Shown piece by piece: positions 51,011 through 64,000 of a stretch of DNA of 64,000 nucleotides. The first letter of the stretch is position 1; each line of letters opens with the position of its first letter. The DNA comes from Branchinecta lynchi. Lineage: Eukaryota; Arthropoda; Branchiopoda; Anostraca; Branchinectidae. The notes under the pieces are model-generated. The model had not been told where the DNA came from. It was given only the letters and a program-made list of their open reading frames with translations, and searched no databases. The stretch spans positions 793,001-857,000 of the forward strand of contig JAKZAP010000022.1 in NCBI GenBank assembly GCA_023053575.1, read 5' to 3'. The position numbers and the translations under genes were made by a program.

Positions 51011-54000
51011 TAGGCGGACAGTCATTCAAGCTAGACAGACAGTCAAGACAAACAGACAGTCAGTCAGTTAAGACAGACAGACAGTCAGTCAGGATTTCAG
51101 ACAGACAGACAGACAATAAAGTCAGTCTAAAACAGACAATATCAGTCAAGACAGACAGACAAACAGACAGTCAGTCAAGACAAACAGACAGACAGACAAT
51201 CAGTCAAGACAGACAGACAGACAGTCAGTCAAGACAGACAAACAGACAGGAAGACAAACAGTCAGTCAAGACAAGATAGACAGACGGAGAGACAGTCAAG
51301 ATAGACAGACAGTCAGTCAAGACAGACAGACAGTCAGTCAAGACAGACAGACAGTCAGTCAGGATTTCAGACAGACAGTCAGTCTAAAACAGACAATATC
51401 AGTCAAGACAGACAGACAAACAGACACTCAGTCAAGACAAACAGACAGACAGACAATCAGTCAAGACAGACAGACAGACAGTCAGTCAAGACAGACAGAA
51501 AGACAGACAGTCAGACAGACAGTCTTTCAAGACAGACAGACAGTCAATTACAACAAAATCAAAACATCCGTAAAGACAGACAGACAGACAGACAGTCAGT
51601 CAGTCAGTCAGGCAGACAGACAGACAGAGAGTCAGTCAGTCAGTCAGGAAGACAGACAGACAGAGAGTCAGTCAGTCAGTCAGGCAGACAGACAGACAGA
51701 GAGTCAGTCAGACAGATAGAAAGTCAGTCAAGACAGACAGACCGTCAGTCAAGACAAACAGACAGTCATTCAAAATCAAAACATCAGTTAAGACAGACAG
51801 ACAGACAGTCAGTCAGTCAGTCATTCAGACAGACAGACAGAGAGTCAGTCAGACAGAAAGAGAGTCAGTCAAACAGACAGAGAGTCAGTCAGACAGACAG
51901 AGAGTCAGTCAAGACAGACAGACCGTCAGTCAAGACAAACATACAGACATTCAAGAAAGACAGACAGTCAGTCAAGAAAGACAGACAGTCAGTCAGGCTT
52001 TCAGTCAGACAGTCAGTGTAAAACAGACAATATCAGTCAAGACAGACAGACAAAAAGACAGTCAGTCAAGACAAACAGACAGACAGACAATCAGTCAAGA
52101 CAGACAGACAGACAGTTAGTCAAGACAGAAAGACAGACAGTCAGACAGACAGAAAGTCAATTACAACAAAATAGAAAGACAGACAGACAGTCAGTCAGTC
52201 AGTCAGGACAGACAGACAGTCAGTCAGTCAAGACAGACAGATAGAAAGACAGTCAGTCAAGACAGACGGACAGTTAGTCAAGAAATCCAGACAGTCAGTC
52301 AAGACTGACAGACAGTCAGTCAGTCAAGAAAGACAGACAGTCAGTCAGTCAAGACAGACAGATAGAAAGACAGTCAGTCAAGACAGACGGACAGTCAGTC
52401 AAGAAAGACAGACAGTCAGTCAAGACAGACAGACAGTCAGTCAAGACAGACAAACAGACAGTCAAGACAGACAGACAGACAGTCAGTCAAGAAAAAAAGA
52501 CAGTCAGTCAAGACAGACAGACAGACAGTCAGTCAAGACACACAGACAGTTAGTTACAATAAATCAAAATATGAGTCAAGACAGTCAGACAGACAGTCAG
52601 TCAGACAGACAGACATATATACAGACAGACAGACGGACAGACAGGCAGTCATTCAAGATAGACAGACAGTCCAGACAGACAGACAGTCAGTCAGTTAACA
52701 CAGACAGACAGTCAGTCAGGATTTCAGACAGACAGACAATAAAGTCAGTCTAAAACAGACAATATCAGTCAAGACAGACAGACAAACAGACAGTCAGTCA
52801 AGACAAACAGACAGACAGACAATCAGTCAAGACAGACAGACAGACAGTCAGTCAAGACAGACAGAAAGACAGACAGTCAGTCAATACAAGATAGACAAAC
52901 GGACAGACAGTCAAGATACTCAGACAGTCAGCCAAGACAGACAGATAGTCAGTCAGGATGCCAGACAAACAGTCAGTCTAAAACAGACAATATCAGTCAA
53001 GACAGACAGACAAACAGACAGTCAGTCAAGACAAACAGACAGACAGACAATCAGTCAAGACAGACAGACAGACAGTCAGTCAAGACAGACAGACAGTCAG
53101 TCAAGACAGACAGACAGTCAGTCAAGAAAGACAGACAGTCAGTGAAGACAGACAGACAGTCAGTCATGACAGACAGACAGTCAGTCAAGAAAGACAGACA
53201 GTCAGTCGCTCAGGCCAGACAGTCAGTTAGGCCAGACAGACAGACAGAGAGTCAGTCAGAAAGACAGACAGTCAGTCAAGACAAACAGAGAGTCAGTCAA
53301 GACAAACAGACAGTCAGTCAAGAAAGACAGACAGTCAGTCAAGACAGACAGACACTCAGTCGAGACAGACAGACAGTCAGTCGAGACAGACAGACAGTCA
53401 GTCGAGACAGACAGACAGTCAGTCGAGACAGACAGACAGTCAGTCGAGACAGACAGACAGACAGACAGTCAGAAAGACAGTCAGTCAAGACAGACAGACA
53501 GTCAGTCAGTCAAGAAAGACAGACAGTCAGTCAGTCAAGACAGACAGAAAGTCAGTTAGTCATGATAGACAGACAGACAGACATTCAGTCAAGACAGACA
53601 GACAGTCAGTCAAGACAGACAGACAGTCAGTCAAGACAGACAGACAGTCAGTCAAGACAGACAGACAGTCAGTCAAGACAGACAGACAGTCAGTCAAGAC
53701 AGACAGACAGTCAGTCAAGACAGACAGACAGTCAGTCAAGAAAGACAGACAGTCAGTCAAGACAGACAGACAGACAGTCAGACAGACAGTCAGTCAAGAA
53801 CAAAAGACAGTCAGTCAAGACAGACAGACAGACAGTCAGTCGAGACAGACAGACAGACAGACAGTCAGAAAGACAGTCAGTCAAGACAAACAGACAGTCA
53901 GTCAGTCAAGAAAGACAGACAGTCAGTTAGTCATGCTAGACAGACAGACAGACATTCAGTCAAGACAGACAAACAGTCAGTCAAGACAGACAGACAGTTA

Positions 54001-56952
54001 GTTACATTAAAATCAAAATATCACTCAAGACAGTCAGACAGACAGTCAGTCAGACAGACAGACATACATACAGACAGACAGACGGACAGACAGGCAGTCA
54101 TTCAAGATAGACAGACAGTCAAGACAGACAGACAGTCAGTCAGTTAAGACAGACAGACAGTCAGTCAGGATTTCAGGCAGACAGACAATAAAGTCAGTCT
54201 AAAACAGACAATATCAGTCAAGACAGACAGACAAACAGACAGTCAGTCAAGACAAACAGACAGACAGACAATCAGTCAAGACAGACAGACAGACAGTCAG
54301 TCAAGACAGACAGAAAGACAGACAGTCAGTCAATACAAGATAGACAAACGGACAGACAGTCAAGATACTCAGACAGTCAGCCAAGACAGACAGATAGTCA
54401 GTCAGGATGCCAGACAAACAGTCAGTCTAAAACAGACAATATCAGTCAAGACAGACAGACAAACAGACAGTCAGTCAAGACAAACAGACAGACAGACAAT
54501 CAGTCAAGACAGACAGACAGACAGTCAGTCAAGACAGACAGAAAGACAGACAGTCAGTCAATACAACATAGACAAACGGACAGACAGTCAAGATACTCAG
54601 ACAGTCAGCCAAGACAGACAGATAGTCAGTCAGGATGCCAGACAAACAGTCAGTCTAAAACAGACAATATCAGTCAAGACAGACAGACAAACAGACAGTC
54701 AGTCAAGACAAACAGACAGACAGACAATCAGTCAAGACAGACAGACAGACAGTCAGTCAAGACAGACAGACAGTCAGTCAAGACAGACAGACAGTCAGTC
54801 AAGACAGACAGACAGACAGACAATCAGTCAAGACAGACAGACAGACAGTCAGTCAAGACAGACAGACAGACAGACAATCAGTCAAGACAGACAGACAGAC
54901 AGTCAGTCAAGACAGACAGAAAGACAGACAGTCAGTCAATACAACATAGACAAACGGACAGACAGTCAAGATACTCAGACAGTCAGCCAAGACAGACAGA
55001 TAGTCAGTCAGGATGCCAGACAAACAGTCAGTCTAAAACAGACAATATCAGTCAAGACAGACAGACAAACAGACAGTCAGTCAAGACAAACAGACAGACA
55101 GACAATCAGTCAAGACAGACAGACAGACAGTCAGTCAAGACAGACAGACAGTCAGTCAAGACAGACAGACAGTCAGTCAAGAAAGACAGACAGTCAGTGA
55201 AGACAGACAGACAGTCAGTCATGACAGACAGACAGTCAGTCAAGAAAGACAGAAAGTCAGTCGCTCAGGCCAGACAGTCAGTCAGGCCAGACAGACAGAC
55301 AGAGAGTCAGTCAGAAAGACAGACAGTCAGTCAAGACAAACAGACAGTCAGTCAAGACAAACAGACAGGCAGTCAAGAAAGACAGACAGTCAGTCAAAAC
55401 AGACAGACACTCAGTCAAGACAGATAGACAGTCAGTCAAGACAGACAGACAGACAGTCAGAAAGACAGTCAGTCAAGACAGACAGACAGTCAGTCAGTCA
55501 AGACAGACAGACAGTCAGTCAAGACAGACAGACAGTCAGTCAAGACAAACAAACAGACAGTCAAGACAGACAGACAGACAGTCAGTCAAGAAAAAAAGAC
55601 AGTCAGTCAAGACAGACAGACAGACAGTCAGTCAAGACACACAGACAGCTAGTTACATTAAAATCAAAATATCAGTCAAGACAGTCAGACATACATACAG
55701 ACAGACAGACAGACAGACCGGCAGTCATTCAAGATAGACAGACAGTCAAGACAGACAAACACTCAGTCAAGACAGACAGACAGTCAGTCAAGACAGACAG
55801 ACAGTCAGTCGAGACAGACAGACAGTCAGTCGAGACAGACAGACAGACAGACAGTCAGAAAGACAGTCAGTCAAGACAGACAGACAGTCAGTCAGTCAAG
55901 AAAGACAGACAGTCAGTCAGTCAAGACAGACAGACAGTCAGTTAGTCATGATAGACAGACAGACAGACAGTCAGTCAAGACAGACAGACAGTCAGTCAAG
56001 ACCGTCAGACAGTCAGTCAAGACAGACAGACAGTCAGTCAAGACAGACAGACAGTCAGTCAAGACAGACAGACAGTCAGTCAAGACAGACAGACAGTCAG
56101 TCAAGACAGACAGACAGTCAGTCAAGAAAGACAGACAGTCAGTCAAGACAGACAGACAGACAGTCAGACAGACAGTCAGTCAAGAACAAAAGACAGTCAG
56201 TCAAGACAGACAGACAGACAGTCAGTCGAGACAGACAGACAGACAGACAGTCAGAAAGACAGTCAGTCAAGACAAACAGACAGTCAGTCAGTCAAGAAAG
56301 ACAGACAGTCAGTTAGTCATGATAGACAGACAGACAGACAGTCAGTCAAGACAGACAAACAGTCAGTCAAGACAGACAAACAGTCAGTCAAGACAGACAG
56401 ACAGACAGTCAGACAGACAGTCAGTCAAGAAAAAAAGACAGTCAGTCCAGACAGACAGACAGACAGTCAGTCAAGACAGATAGACAGTCAGTCAGTCAAG
56501 ACAGACAGACAGACAGTCAGTCAAGACAGACAGACAGTCGGTCAAGACAGACAGACAGTCGGTCAAGGCAGACAGACAGTCGGTCAAGGCAGACAGACAG
56601 TCAGTCAAGAAAGACAGACAGTCCTTCAAGACAGACAGACAGTCAGTCAAGACCGACAGACAGTCCGTCAAGACAGACAGACAGTCAGACAGACAGTTAG
56701 TCAAGCTAGACAGACAGATAGTCAGTCAGTCAAGACGGACAGACAGACAGTCAGTCAAGACAGAAAGATAGTCAGTCAGTCAAGACAGACAGACAGTCAG
56801 TCAAGATAGACAGGCAGTCAGTCAGTACAGACAGACAGACAGACAGTCAGTCAGTCAAGACAGACAGACAGACAGACAGTCAGTCAGTCAAGACAGACAG
56901 ACAGACAGACAGTCAGTCAGTCAAGACTGACAGACAGACAGTCAGTCAATCA

Positions 56953-56983
<31 letters not shown>

Positions 56984-57960
56984 TAGTCAGTAAGTCAGGA
57001 CAGACAGACAGACAGGACAGACAGACAGACAGAGAGTCAGTCAGACAGACAGAGAGTCAGTCAGACAGAGAGAGAGTCAGTCAGACAGACAGACAGTCAG
57101 TCAAGACAGACAGACAGTCAGTCAAGATAGACAGACAGTCAGTCAAGACAGACAGACAATCAGTCAAGACAGACAGACAGTCAGTCAAGACAGACAGACA
57201 GTCAGTCAAGACAGACAGACAGTTAGTCAAGACAGACAGACAGAAATTCAGTCAAGACAGACAGAGAGACAGTCAGTCAAGATAGACAGACACAGAGACA
57301 GTCTGTCAGTTAGTCAGACAGAGAGACAGTCAGGAAAGACAGACAGACAGATAGGCAGTCAGGAAAGACAGACAGTCAGTCAGGCTTTCAGTCAGACAGT
57401 CAGTCTAAAACAGACAATATCAGTCAAGACAGACAGACAAAAAGACAGTCAGTCAAGACAAACAGACAGACAGACAATCAGTCAAGACAGACAGACAGAC
57501 AGTTAGTCAAGACAGAAAGACAGACAGTCAGACAGACAGAAAGTCAATTACAACAAAATAGAAACATCAGTTAAGACAGACAGACAGACAGTCAGTCAGT
57601 CAGTCAGGACAGACAGACAGTCAGTCAGTTAAGACAGACAGATAGAAAGACAGTCAGTCAAGACAGACGGACAGTCAGTCAAGAAAGACAGACAGTCAGT
57701 CAGTCAAGAAAGACAGACAGTCAGTCAGTCAAGACAGACAGATAGAAAGACAGTCAGTCAAGACAGACGGACAGTCAGTCAAGAAAGACAGACAGTCAGT
57801 CAAGACAGACAGACAGTCAGTCAAGACAGACAAACAGACAGTCAAGACAGACAGATAGACAGTCAGTCAAGAAAAAAAGACAGTCAGTCAAGACAGACAG
57901 ACAGACAGTCAGTCAAGACACACAGACAGTTAGTTACATTAAAATCAAAATATCAGTCAA
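50920..57960 (+). repeat. Recurrent AT-rich markers TTAGTTACATTAAAATCAAAATAT
   Basis: GTTAGTTAC followed by (A/T)TAAAATCAAAATATCA recurs near 50,930, 52,552, 53,998, 55,650 and 57,928, each followed by a CAGTCAGACATACATACAGAC-like stretch. The spacing of about 1.4-2.3 kb defines a long, variable higher-order repeat. A second marker, TTACAACAAAATAGAAACAT or a close form, occurs near 51,549, 52,150, 57,550, 62,300 and 63,785. Confidence 0.8.
52720..55060 (+). repeat. 228-bp higher-order repeat within the satellite
   Basis: The landmark TCTAAAACAGACAATATCAG recurs at 52,751 and 52,979 (228 bp), 54,200, 54,428 and 54,656 (228 bp each), then 55,034 (378 bp, with an internal ~150-bp duplication). 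It also occurs at 58,108 and 58,340. Units share the private phrases ATACTCAGACAGTCAGCC and CAGGATGCCAGACAAAC. Confidence 0.88.
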
Positions 57961-59502
57961 GACAGTCAGACATACATACATACAGACAGACAGACAGACC
58001 GGCAGTCATTCAAGATAGACAGACAGTCAAGACAGACAGACAGTCAGTCAGTTAAGACAGACAGACAGTCAGTCAGGATTTCAGACAGACAGACAATAAA
58101 GTCAGTCTAAAACAGACAATATCAGTCAAGACAGACAGACAAACAGACAGTCAGTCAAGACAAACAGACAGACAGACAATCAGTCAAGACAGACAGACAG
58201 ACAGTCAGTCAAGACAGACAAACAGACAGAAAGACAGACAGTCAGTCAATACAAGATAGACAAACGGACAGACAGTCAAGATACTCAGACAGTCAGCCAA
58301 GACAGACAGTCAGTCAGGATGCCAGACAAACAGTCAGTCTAAAACAGACAATATCAGTCAAGACAGACAGACAAACAGACAGTCAGTCAAGACAAACAGA
58401 CAGACAGACAATCAGTCAAGACAGACAGACAGACAGTCAGTCAAGACAGACAGACAGACAGTCAGTCAAGACAGACAGACAGACAGTCAGTCAAGACAGA
58501 CAGACAGTCAGTCAAGAAAGACAGACAGTCAGTGAAGACAGACAGAAAGTCAGTCATGACAGACAGACAGTCAGTCAAGAAAGCCAGACAGTCAGTCGCT
58601 CAGGCCAGACAGTCAGTCAGGCCAGACTGACAGACAGACAGTCAGAAAGACAGTCAGTCAAGACAGACAGACAGTCAGTCAGTCAAGACAGACAGACAGT
58701 CAGTCAAGACAGACAGACAGTCAGTCAAGACAGACAGACAGTCAGTCAAGAAAGACAGACAGTCAGTCCGTCAGTCAGGCCAGACAGACAGACAGAGAGT
58801 CAGTCAGACAGACAGACCGTCAGTCAAGACAAACAGACAGTCAGTCAAGACAAACAGACAGTCAGTCAAGACAAACAGACAGTCAGTCAAGACAAACAGA
58901 CAGACAGACAATCAGTCAAGACAGACAGACAGACAGTCAGTCAAGACAGACAGACAGACAGTCAGTCAAGACAGACAGACAGTCAGTCAAGAAAGACAGA
59001 CAGTCAGTCAAGAAAGACAGACAGTCAGTGAAGACAGACAGACAGACAGTCAGTCGAGACAGACAGACAGTCAGTCGAGACAGACAGACAGTCAGTCGAG
59101 ACAGACAGACAGTCAGTCGAGACAGACAGACAGACAGACAGTCAGAAAGACAGTCAGTCAAGACAGACAGACAGTCAGTCAGTCAAGAAAGACAGACAGT
59201 CAGTCAGTCAAGACAGACAGACAGTCAGTTAGTCATGATAGACAGACAGACAGACATTCAGTCAAGACAGACAGACAGTCAGTCAAGACAGACAGTCAGT
59301 CAGTCAAGAAAGACAGACAGTCCTTCAAGACAGACAGACATTCAGTCAAGACAGACAGACAGTCAGACAAGAAAGACAGACAGTCCGTCAAGACAGACAG
59401 ACAGACAGTCAGTCAAGACCGACAGATAGTCAGTCAGTCAAGACAGACAGACAGACAAACAGTCAGTCAGTCAAGACAGACAGACAGACAGTCAGTCAGT
59501 CA

Positions 59503-59536
<34 letters not shown>

Positions 59537-60692
59537 TCAGTCAAGACAGACAGACAGTCAGTCAAGACAGACAGACAGTCAGTCAAGACAGACAGACAGT
59601 CAGTCAGTTAAGACAAATAGACAGACAGTCAGTCAGTCAAGACAGAAAGACAGAGAGACAGACAGTCAGTCAGTCAAGACAGACAGTCAGTCAGTCAAGA
59701 CAGACAGGCAGTCAGTCAAGACAGACAGGCCGTCAGTCAACACAGACAGGCAGTCAGTCAGTCAGTCAAGACAGACAGACAGTCAGTCAGTCAAGACAGA
59801 CAGACAGAGAGTCAGTCAGTCAAGACAGACAGACAGAGAGTCAGTCAGTCAAGGCAGACAGACAGAAAGAAAGAGAGACAATCAGTCAAGGCAGACAGAC
59901 AGTCAGTCAAGAAAGACAGACAGTCCTTCAAGACAGACAGACATTCAGTCAAGACAGACAGACAGTCAGACAAGAAAGACAGACAGTCTGTCAAGACAGA
60001 CAGACAGTCAGATAGTCAGTCAGTCAAGACAGACAGACAGACAGTCAGTCAAGACAGACAGATAGTCAGTCAGTCAAGACAGACAGACAGACAAACAGTC
60101 AGTCAAGATAGACAGGCAGTCAGTCAGTACAGACAGACAGACAGACAGTCAGTCAGTCAAGACCGTCTGACAGACAGACAGACAGTCAGTCAAGACAGAC
60201 AGACAGAGAGTCAGTCAGTCAAGACAGACAGACAGAAAGACAGAGAGATAATCAGTCAAGGCAGACAGACAGTCAGTCAAGAAAGACAGACAGTCCTTCA
60301 AGACAGACAGACATTCAGTCAAGACAGACAGACAGTCAGACAAGAAAGACAGACAGTCCGTCAAGACAGACAGACAGACAGTCAGTCAGTCAAGACAGTC
60401 TGACAGACAGACAGACAGTCAGTCAAGACAGACAGACACTCAGTCAAGACAGACAGACAGTCAGTCGAGACAGACATACAGTCAGAAAGACAGTCAGTCA
60501 AGACAGACATACAGTCAGTAAGTCAAGAAAGACAGAAATTCAGTCAGTCAAGACAGACAGACAGTCAGTCAAGACAGACAGACAGTCAGTCAAGACAGAC
60601 AGACAGTCAGTCAAGACAGACAGACAGTTAGTCAAGACAGACAGACAGACAGTCAGTTAGTCAAGACAGACAGACAGACAGTCAGTCAGTCA

Positions 60693-60726
<34 letters not shown>

Positions 60727-61009
60727 TCAGTCAAGACAGACAGACAGTCAGTCAAGACAGACAGACAGTCAGTCAAGACAGACAGACAGTCAGTCAAGAC
60801 AGACAGTCAGTCAAGAAAGACAGACAGTCCTTCAAGACAGACAGACATTCAGTCAAGACAGACAGACAGTCAGACAAGAAAGACAGATAGTCCGTCAAGA
60901 CAGACAGACAGACAGTCAGTCAAGACCGACAGATAGTCAGTCAGTCAAGGCAGACAGACAGACAAACAGTCAGTCAGTCAAGACAGACAGACAGACAGTC
61001 AGTCAGTCA

Positions 61010-61043
<34 letters not shown>

Positions 61044-61435
61044 TCAGTCAAGACAGACAGACAGTCAGTCAAGACAGACAGACAGTCAGTCAGCTAAGAC
61101 AAATAGACAGACAGTCAGTCAGTCAAGACAGAAAGACAGAGAGACAGACAGTCAGTCAGTCAAGACAGACAGTCAGTCAGTCAAGACAGACAGGCAGTCA
61201 GTCAAGACAGACAGGCAGTCAGTCAAGACAGACAGGCAGTCAGTCAACACAGACAGGCAGTCAGTCAGTCAGTCAAGACAGACAGACAGTCAGTCAGTCA
61301 AGACAGACAGACAGAGAGTCAGTCAGTCAAGACAGACAGACAGAGAGTCAGTCAGTCAAGACAGACAGACATTCAGTCAAGACAGACAGACAGTCAGACA
61401 AGAAAGACAGACAGTCTGTCAAGACAGACAGACAG

Positions 61436-61535
61436 NNNNNNNNNNNNNNNNNNNNNNNNNNNNNNNNNNNNNNNNNNNNNNNNNNNNNNNNNNNNNNNNN
61501 NNNNNNNNNNNNNNNNNNNNNNNNNNNNNNNNNNN
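61436..61535. other. Assembly gap (100 N)
   Basis: Exactly 100 Ns inside the satellite, the usual placeholder for a gap of unknown size. The true array length is therefore not known. Confidence 0.98.
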
Positions 61536-61955
61536 GACAGACAGATAGTCAGTCAGTCAGTCAGGCCAGACAGACAGACAGAGAGCAAGTCAGACAGGAC
61601 AGACAGTCAGTTAAGACAAACAGACAGTCAGTCAAGAAAGACAGACAGTCAGTCAAAAAACACAGACAGTCAGTCAAGAAAGACAGACACTCAGTCAAGA
61701 CAGACAGACAGTCAGTCGAGACAGACAGACAGACAGACAGTCAGAAAGACAGTCAGTCAAGACTGACAGACAGTCAGTCAGTCAAGACAGACAGATAGAA
61801 AGACAGTCAGTCAAGACAGACAGACAGTAGGTCAAGAAAGACAGACAGTCAGTCAAGACAGACAGACCGACAGTCAGTTAAGACAGACAGACAGTCTGTC
61901 AGTCAAGACAGACAGACAGACAGACAGTCAAGACAGACAGACAGTCAGTCAGTCA

Positions 61956-61988
<33 letters not shown>

Positions 61989-64000
61989 GTCAGTCAAGAT
62001 AGACAGGCAGTCAGTCAGTCAGTAAAGACAGACAGACAGACCGACAGTCGGTCAAGAAAAACAGACAGTCAGTCAAGACAGATAGACAGTCAGTAAAGAC
62101 AGACAGATAGTCAGTCAAGACAGACAGACAGTCAGACAGACAGTCAGTCAAGACGGACAGGCAGTTAGTCAAGACAGACAGACTGACTGTCAGTCAAGAC
62201 AAACAGACAGACAGACAGACAGTCAGTCAAAACAGACAGACAGACAGTCAGTCAAGACAGACAGACAGACAGTCAGTCAAGACAGGACAGACAGTCAATT
62301 ACAACAAAATCAAAACAGAAATTAAGACAGACAGACAGACAGTCAGTCAGTCCGTCAGGCAGTCAGGCAGACAGACAGACAGACAGACATTCAAGACAGA
62401 CATACAGACAGACAGTCAGTCAAGACAGACAGACAGACAGTCAGTCAAGACAGACAGACAGTCAGTCAAGACAGACAGACAGTCAGTCAGTCAAGACAGA
62501 CAGACAGAAAGACAGACAGTCAAGATAGAAAGGCAGTCAGTCAAGGCAGACAGACAGACAGTCAGTCAAGACAGACAGACAGTCAGTCAAGACAGACAGA
62601 CAGTCAGTCAGTCAAGACAGACAGACAGAAAGACAGACAGTCAAGATAGAAAGGCAGTCAGTCAAGACAGACAGACAGACAGACAGTCAGTCAAGACAGA
62701 CAGACAGACAGTCAGTCAAGACAGACAGACAGACAGTCAGTCAAGACAGACAGACAGTCAGTCAAGACAGACAGACAGTCAGTCAAGACAGACAGACAGA
62801 CAGTCAGTCAAGACAGACAGACAGTCAGTCAAGACAGACAGACAGTCAGCCAAGACAGACAGACAGATAGTCAGTCAAGACAGACAGACAGTCAGACAGA
62901 CAGTCAGTCAAGCTAGACAGACAGATAGTCAGTCAGTCAGTCAAGACAGACAGACAGTCAGTCAGGCAAGACAGACAGACAGACAAACAGACAGTCAAGA
63001 TAGACAGGCAGTCAGTCAAGACAGAGAGACAGACAGACAATCAGTCAGTCAGTCAAGACAGACAGACAGACAGACAGTCAGTCAAGACAGACAGACAGTA
63101 GACAAGAAAGACAGACAGTCAGTCAAGACAGACAGACAGTCAGTCAAGCTAGACAGACAGACAGTCAGTCATTCAAGACAGACAGACAGACAGTCAGTCA
63201 AGACAGAAAAACAGTCAGTCATTCAAGACAGACAGACAGACAGACAGACAGTCAAGATAGACAGGCAGTCAGTCAAGACGGACAGACAGTCAGTCAGTCA
63301 AGACAGACAGACAGACAGACAGACAGACAGTCAGTCAGTCAAGACAGACAGACAGACAGAAAGTCAGTCAAGACAGACAGACAGACAGACAGACAGTCAG
63401 TCAGTCAAGACAGACAGACAGTCAGTCAAGACAGACAGACAGTCAGTCAAGACAGACAGACAGACAGTCAGTCAAGAAAGACAGACAGACAGTCAGTCAA
63501 GACAGACATACAGAGAGACAGTCAGTCAGTTAGTCAGACAGAGAGACAGTCAGGAAAGACAGACAGACAGATAGTTAGTCAGGAAAGACAGACAGACAGA
63601 CAGTCAGTCAGGATTTCAGATAGACAGTCAGTCTAAAACAGACAATATCAGTCAAGAAAGACAGACAAACAGACAGTCAGTCAAGACAAACAGACAGACA
63701 GTCAAGACAAACAGACAGACAGAAAATCAGTCAAGACAGACAGACAGAAAGACACACAGTCAGTCAAGACAGACAGACAGTCAATTACAACAAAATAGAA
63801 ACATCAGTTAAGACAGACAGACAGATAGTCAGTCAGTCAGTCAGGCCAGACAGACAGACAGAGAGCAAGTCAGACAGACAGACAGTCAGTCAAGACAAAC
63901 AGACAGTCAGTCAAGACAAACAGACAGTCAGTCAAGACAAACAACCAGTCAGTCAAGAAAGACAGACAGTCAGTCAAGAAAGACAGACAGTCAGTCAAGA
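61536..64000 (+). repeat. CAGA/CAGT satellite array, continued to window end
   Basis: Same tetramers, same orientation and the same marker segments (near 62,300, 63,630 and 63,785) as left of the gap. No end to the array within the window. Confidence 0.95.

Larger units (their letters stand above)
45485..61435 (+). repeat. Giant CAGA/CAGT satellite array
   Basis: Built almost wholly of CAGA and CAGT tetramers with an occasional CAAGA. The commonest unit is 21 bp: two CAGT, one CAAGA, two CAGA. Cleanest run at about 49,180-49,400, with about eleven near-identical units; others at 53,580-53,760 and 55,990-56,150. The plus strand is A-rich and T-poor throughout, with no orientation switch that I could see. 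Point variants (CAAACA, GATAG, CGAGA) mark local families. Because 21 is a multiple of three and the units lack stops, all three plus frames and one minus frame stay open by composition, giving (SRQTDSQ)n or (VLTDCLS)n; these are not genes. Confidence 0.95.

Noticed and set aside
45475..59429. Long open frames encoding (SRQTDSQ)n or (VLTDCLS)n repeat proteins, up to 262 codons
   Set aside because: The 21-bp unit has no stop in four of six frames, so long frames follow from composition. Starts fall at random point variants and no frame has its own conserved ends.
45485..64000. CRISPR-like array (regular short repeats)
   Set aside because: There are no unique spacers; units are contiguous tetramers in an animal genome.

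Overview
The window is nuclear DNA of an invertebrate animal. Two multi-exon astacin-type metalloprotease genes with GT-AG introns, APE-type LINE retrotransposons with short-repeat 3' tails, several families of inverted-repeat DNA elements, and the end of a Maverick/Polinton virus-like element all point to a repeat-rich metazoan. I cannot name the phylum. Host coding sequence is a very small part of the 64 kb.

1-5.6 kb: one end of a Maverick/Polinton-type element. A protein-primed family B DNA polymerase runs leftward off the window edge and is broken near 1,875. A small membrane protein (3,925-4,344) and a 75-residue 'TKYG' protein (5,284-5,511) run rightward. The divergent intergenic region holds three 86-bp repeats. 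A tRNA-like SINE head and a LINE 3' fragment have landed between the two small genes.

5.6-13.7 kb: mobile DNA. It includes a transposon with perfect 20-bp terminal repeats split by a LINE, a 137-bp-unit minisatellite element, C-rich composite repeats, three palindromic MITE-like elements and a CTCGG-core minisatellite.

13.7-24.1 kb: the 3' three exons of astacin gene 1. An ~8.3-kb last intron is packed with repeats, including two truncated LINEs. The first exons of this gene were not found.

24.2-33.7 kb: a ~4-kb foldback structure whose arms are made of 137-bp tandem repeats and which carries a nested inverted-repeat element; a LINE with a 784-residue uninterrupted endonuclease-reverse transcriptase frame; a second copy of a ~680-bp segment also found beside gene 1; and a hairpin element.

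33.7-44 kb: astacin gene 2, assembled as five confident exons plus a possible signal-peptide exon. It encodes a short propeptide and a full catalytic domain with all zinc ligands and four cysteines. Its 3' flank is tandemly duplicated.

45.48-64 kb: one continuous, same-orientation satellite built from CAGA and CAGT tetramers in a 21-bp frame, with 228-bp higher-order repeats and AT-rich marker segments. It is interrupted by a 100-N assembly gap at 61,436-61,535.

The astacins are the only host genes I can support. The Polinton genes belong to one decayed element. Everything else is mobile or tandemly repeated DNA.
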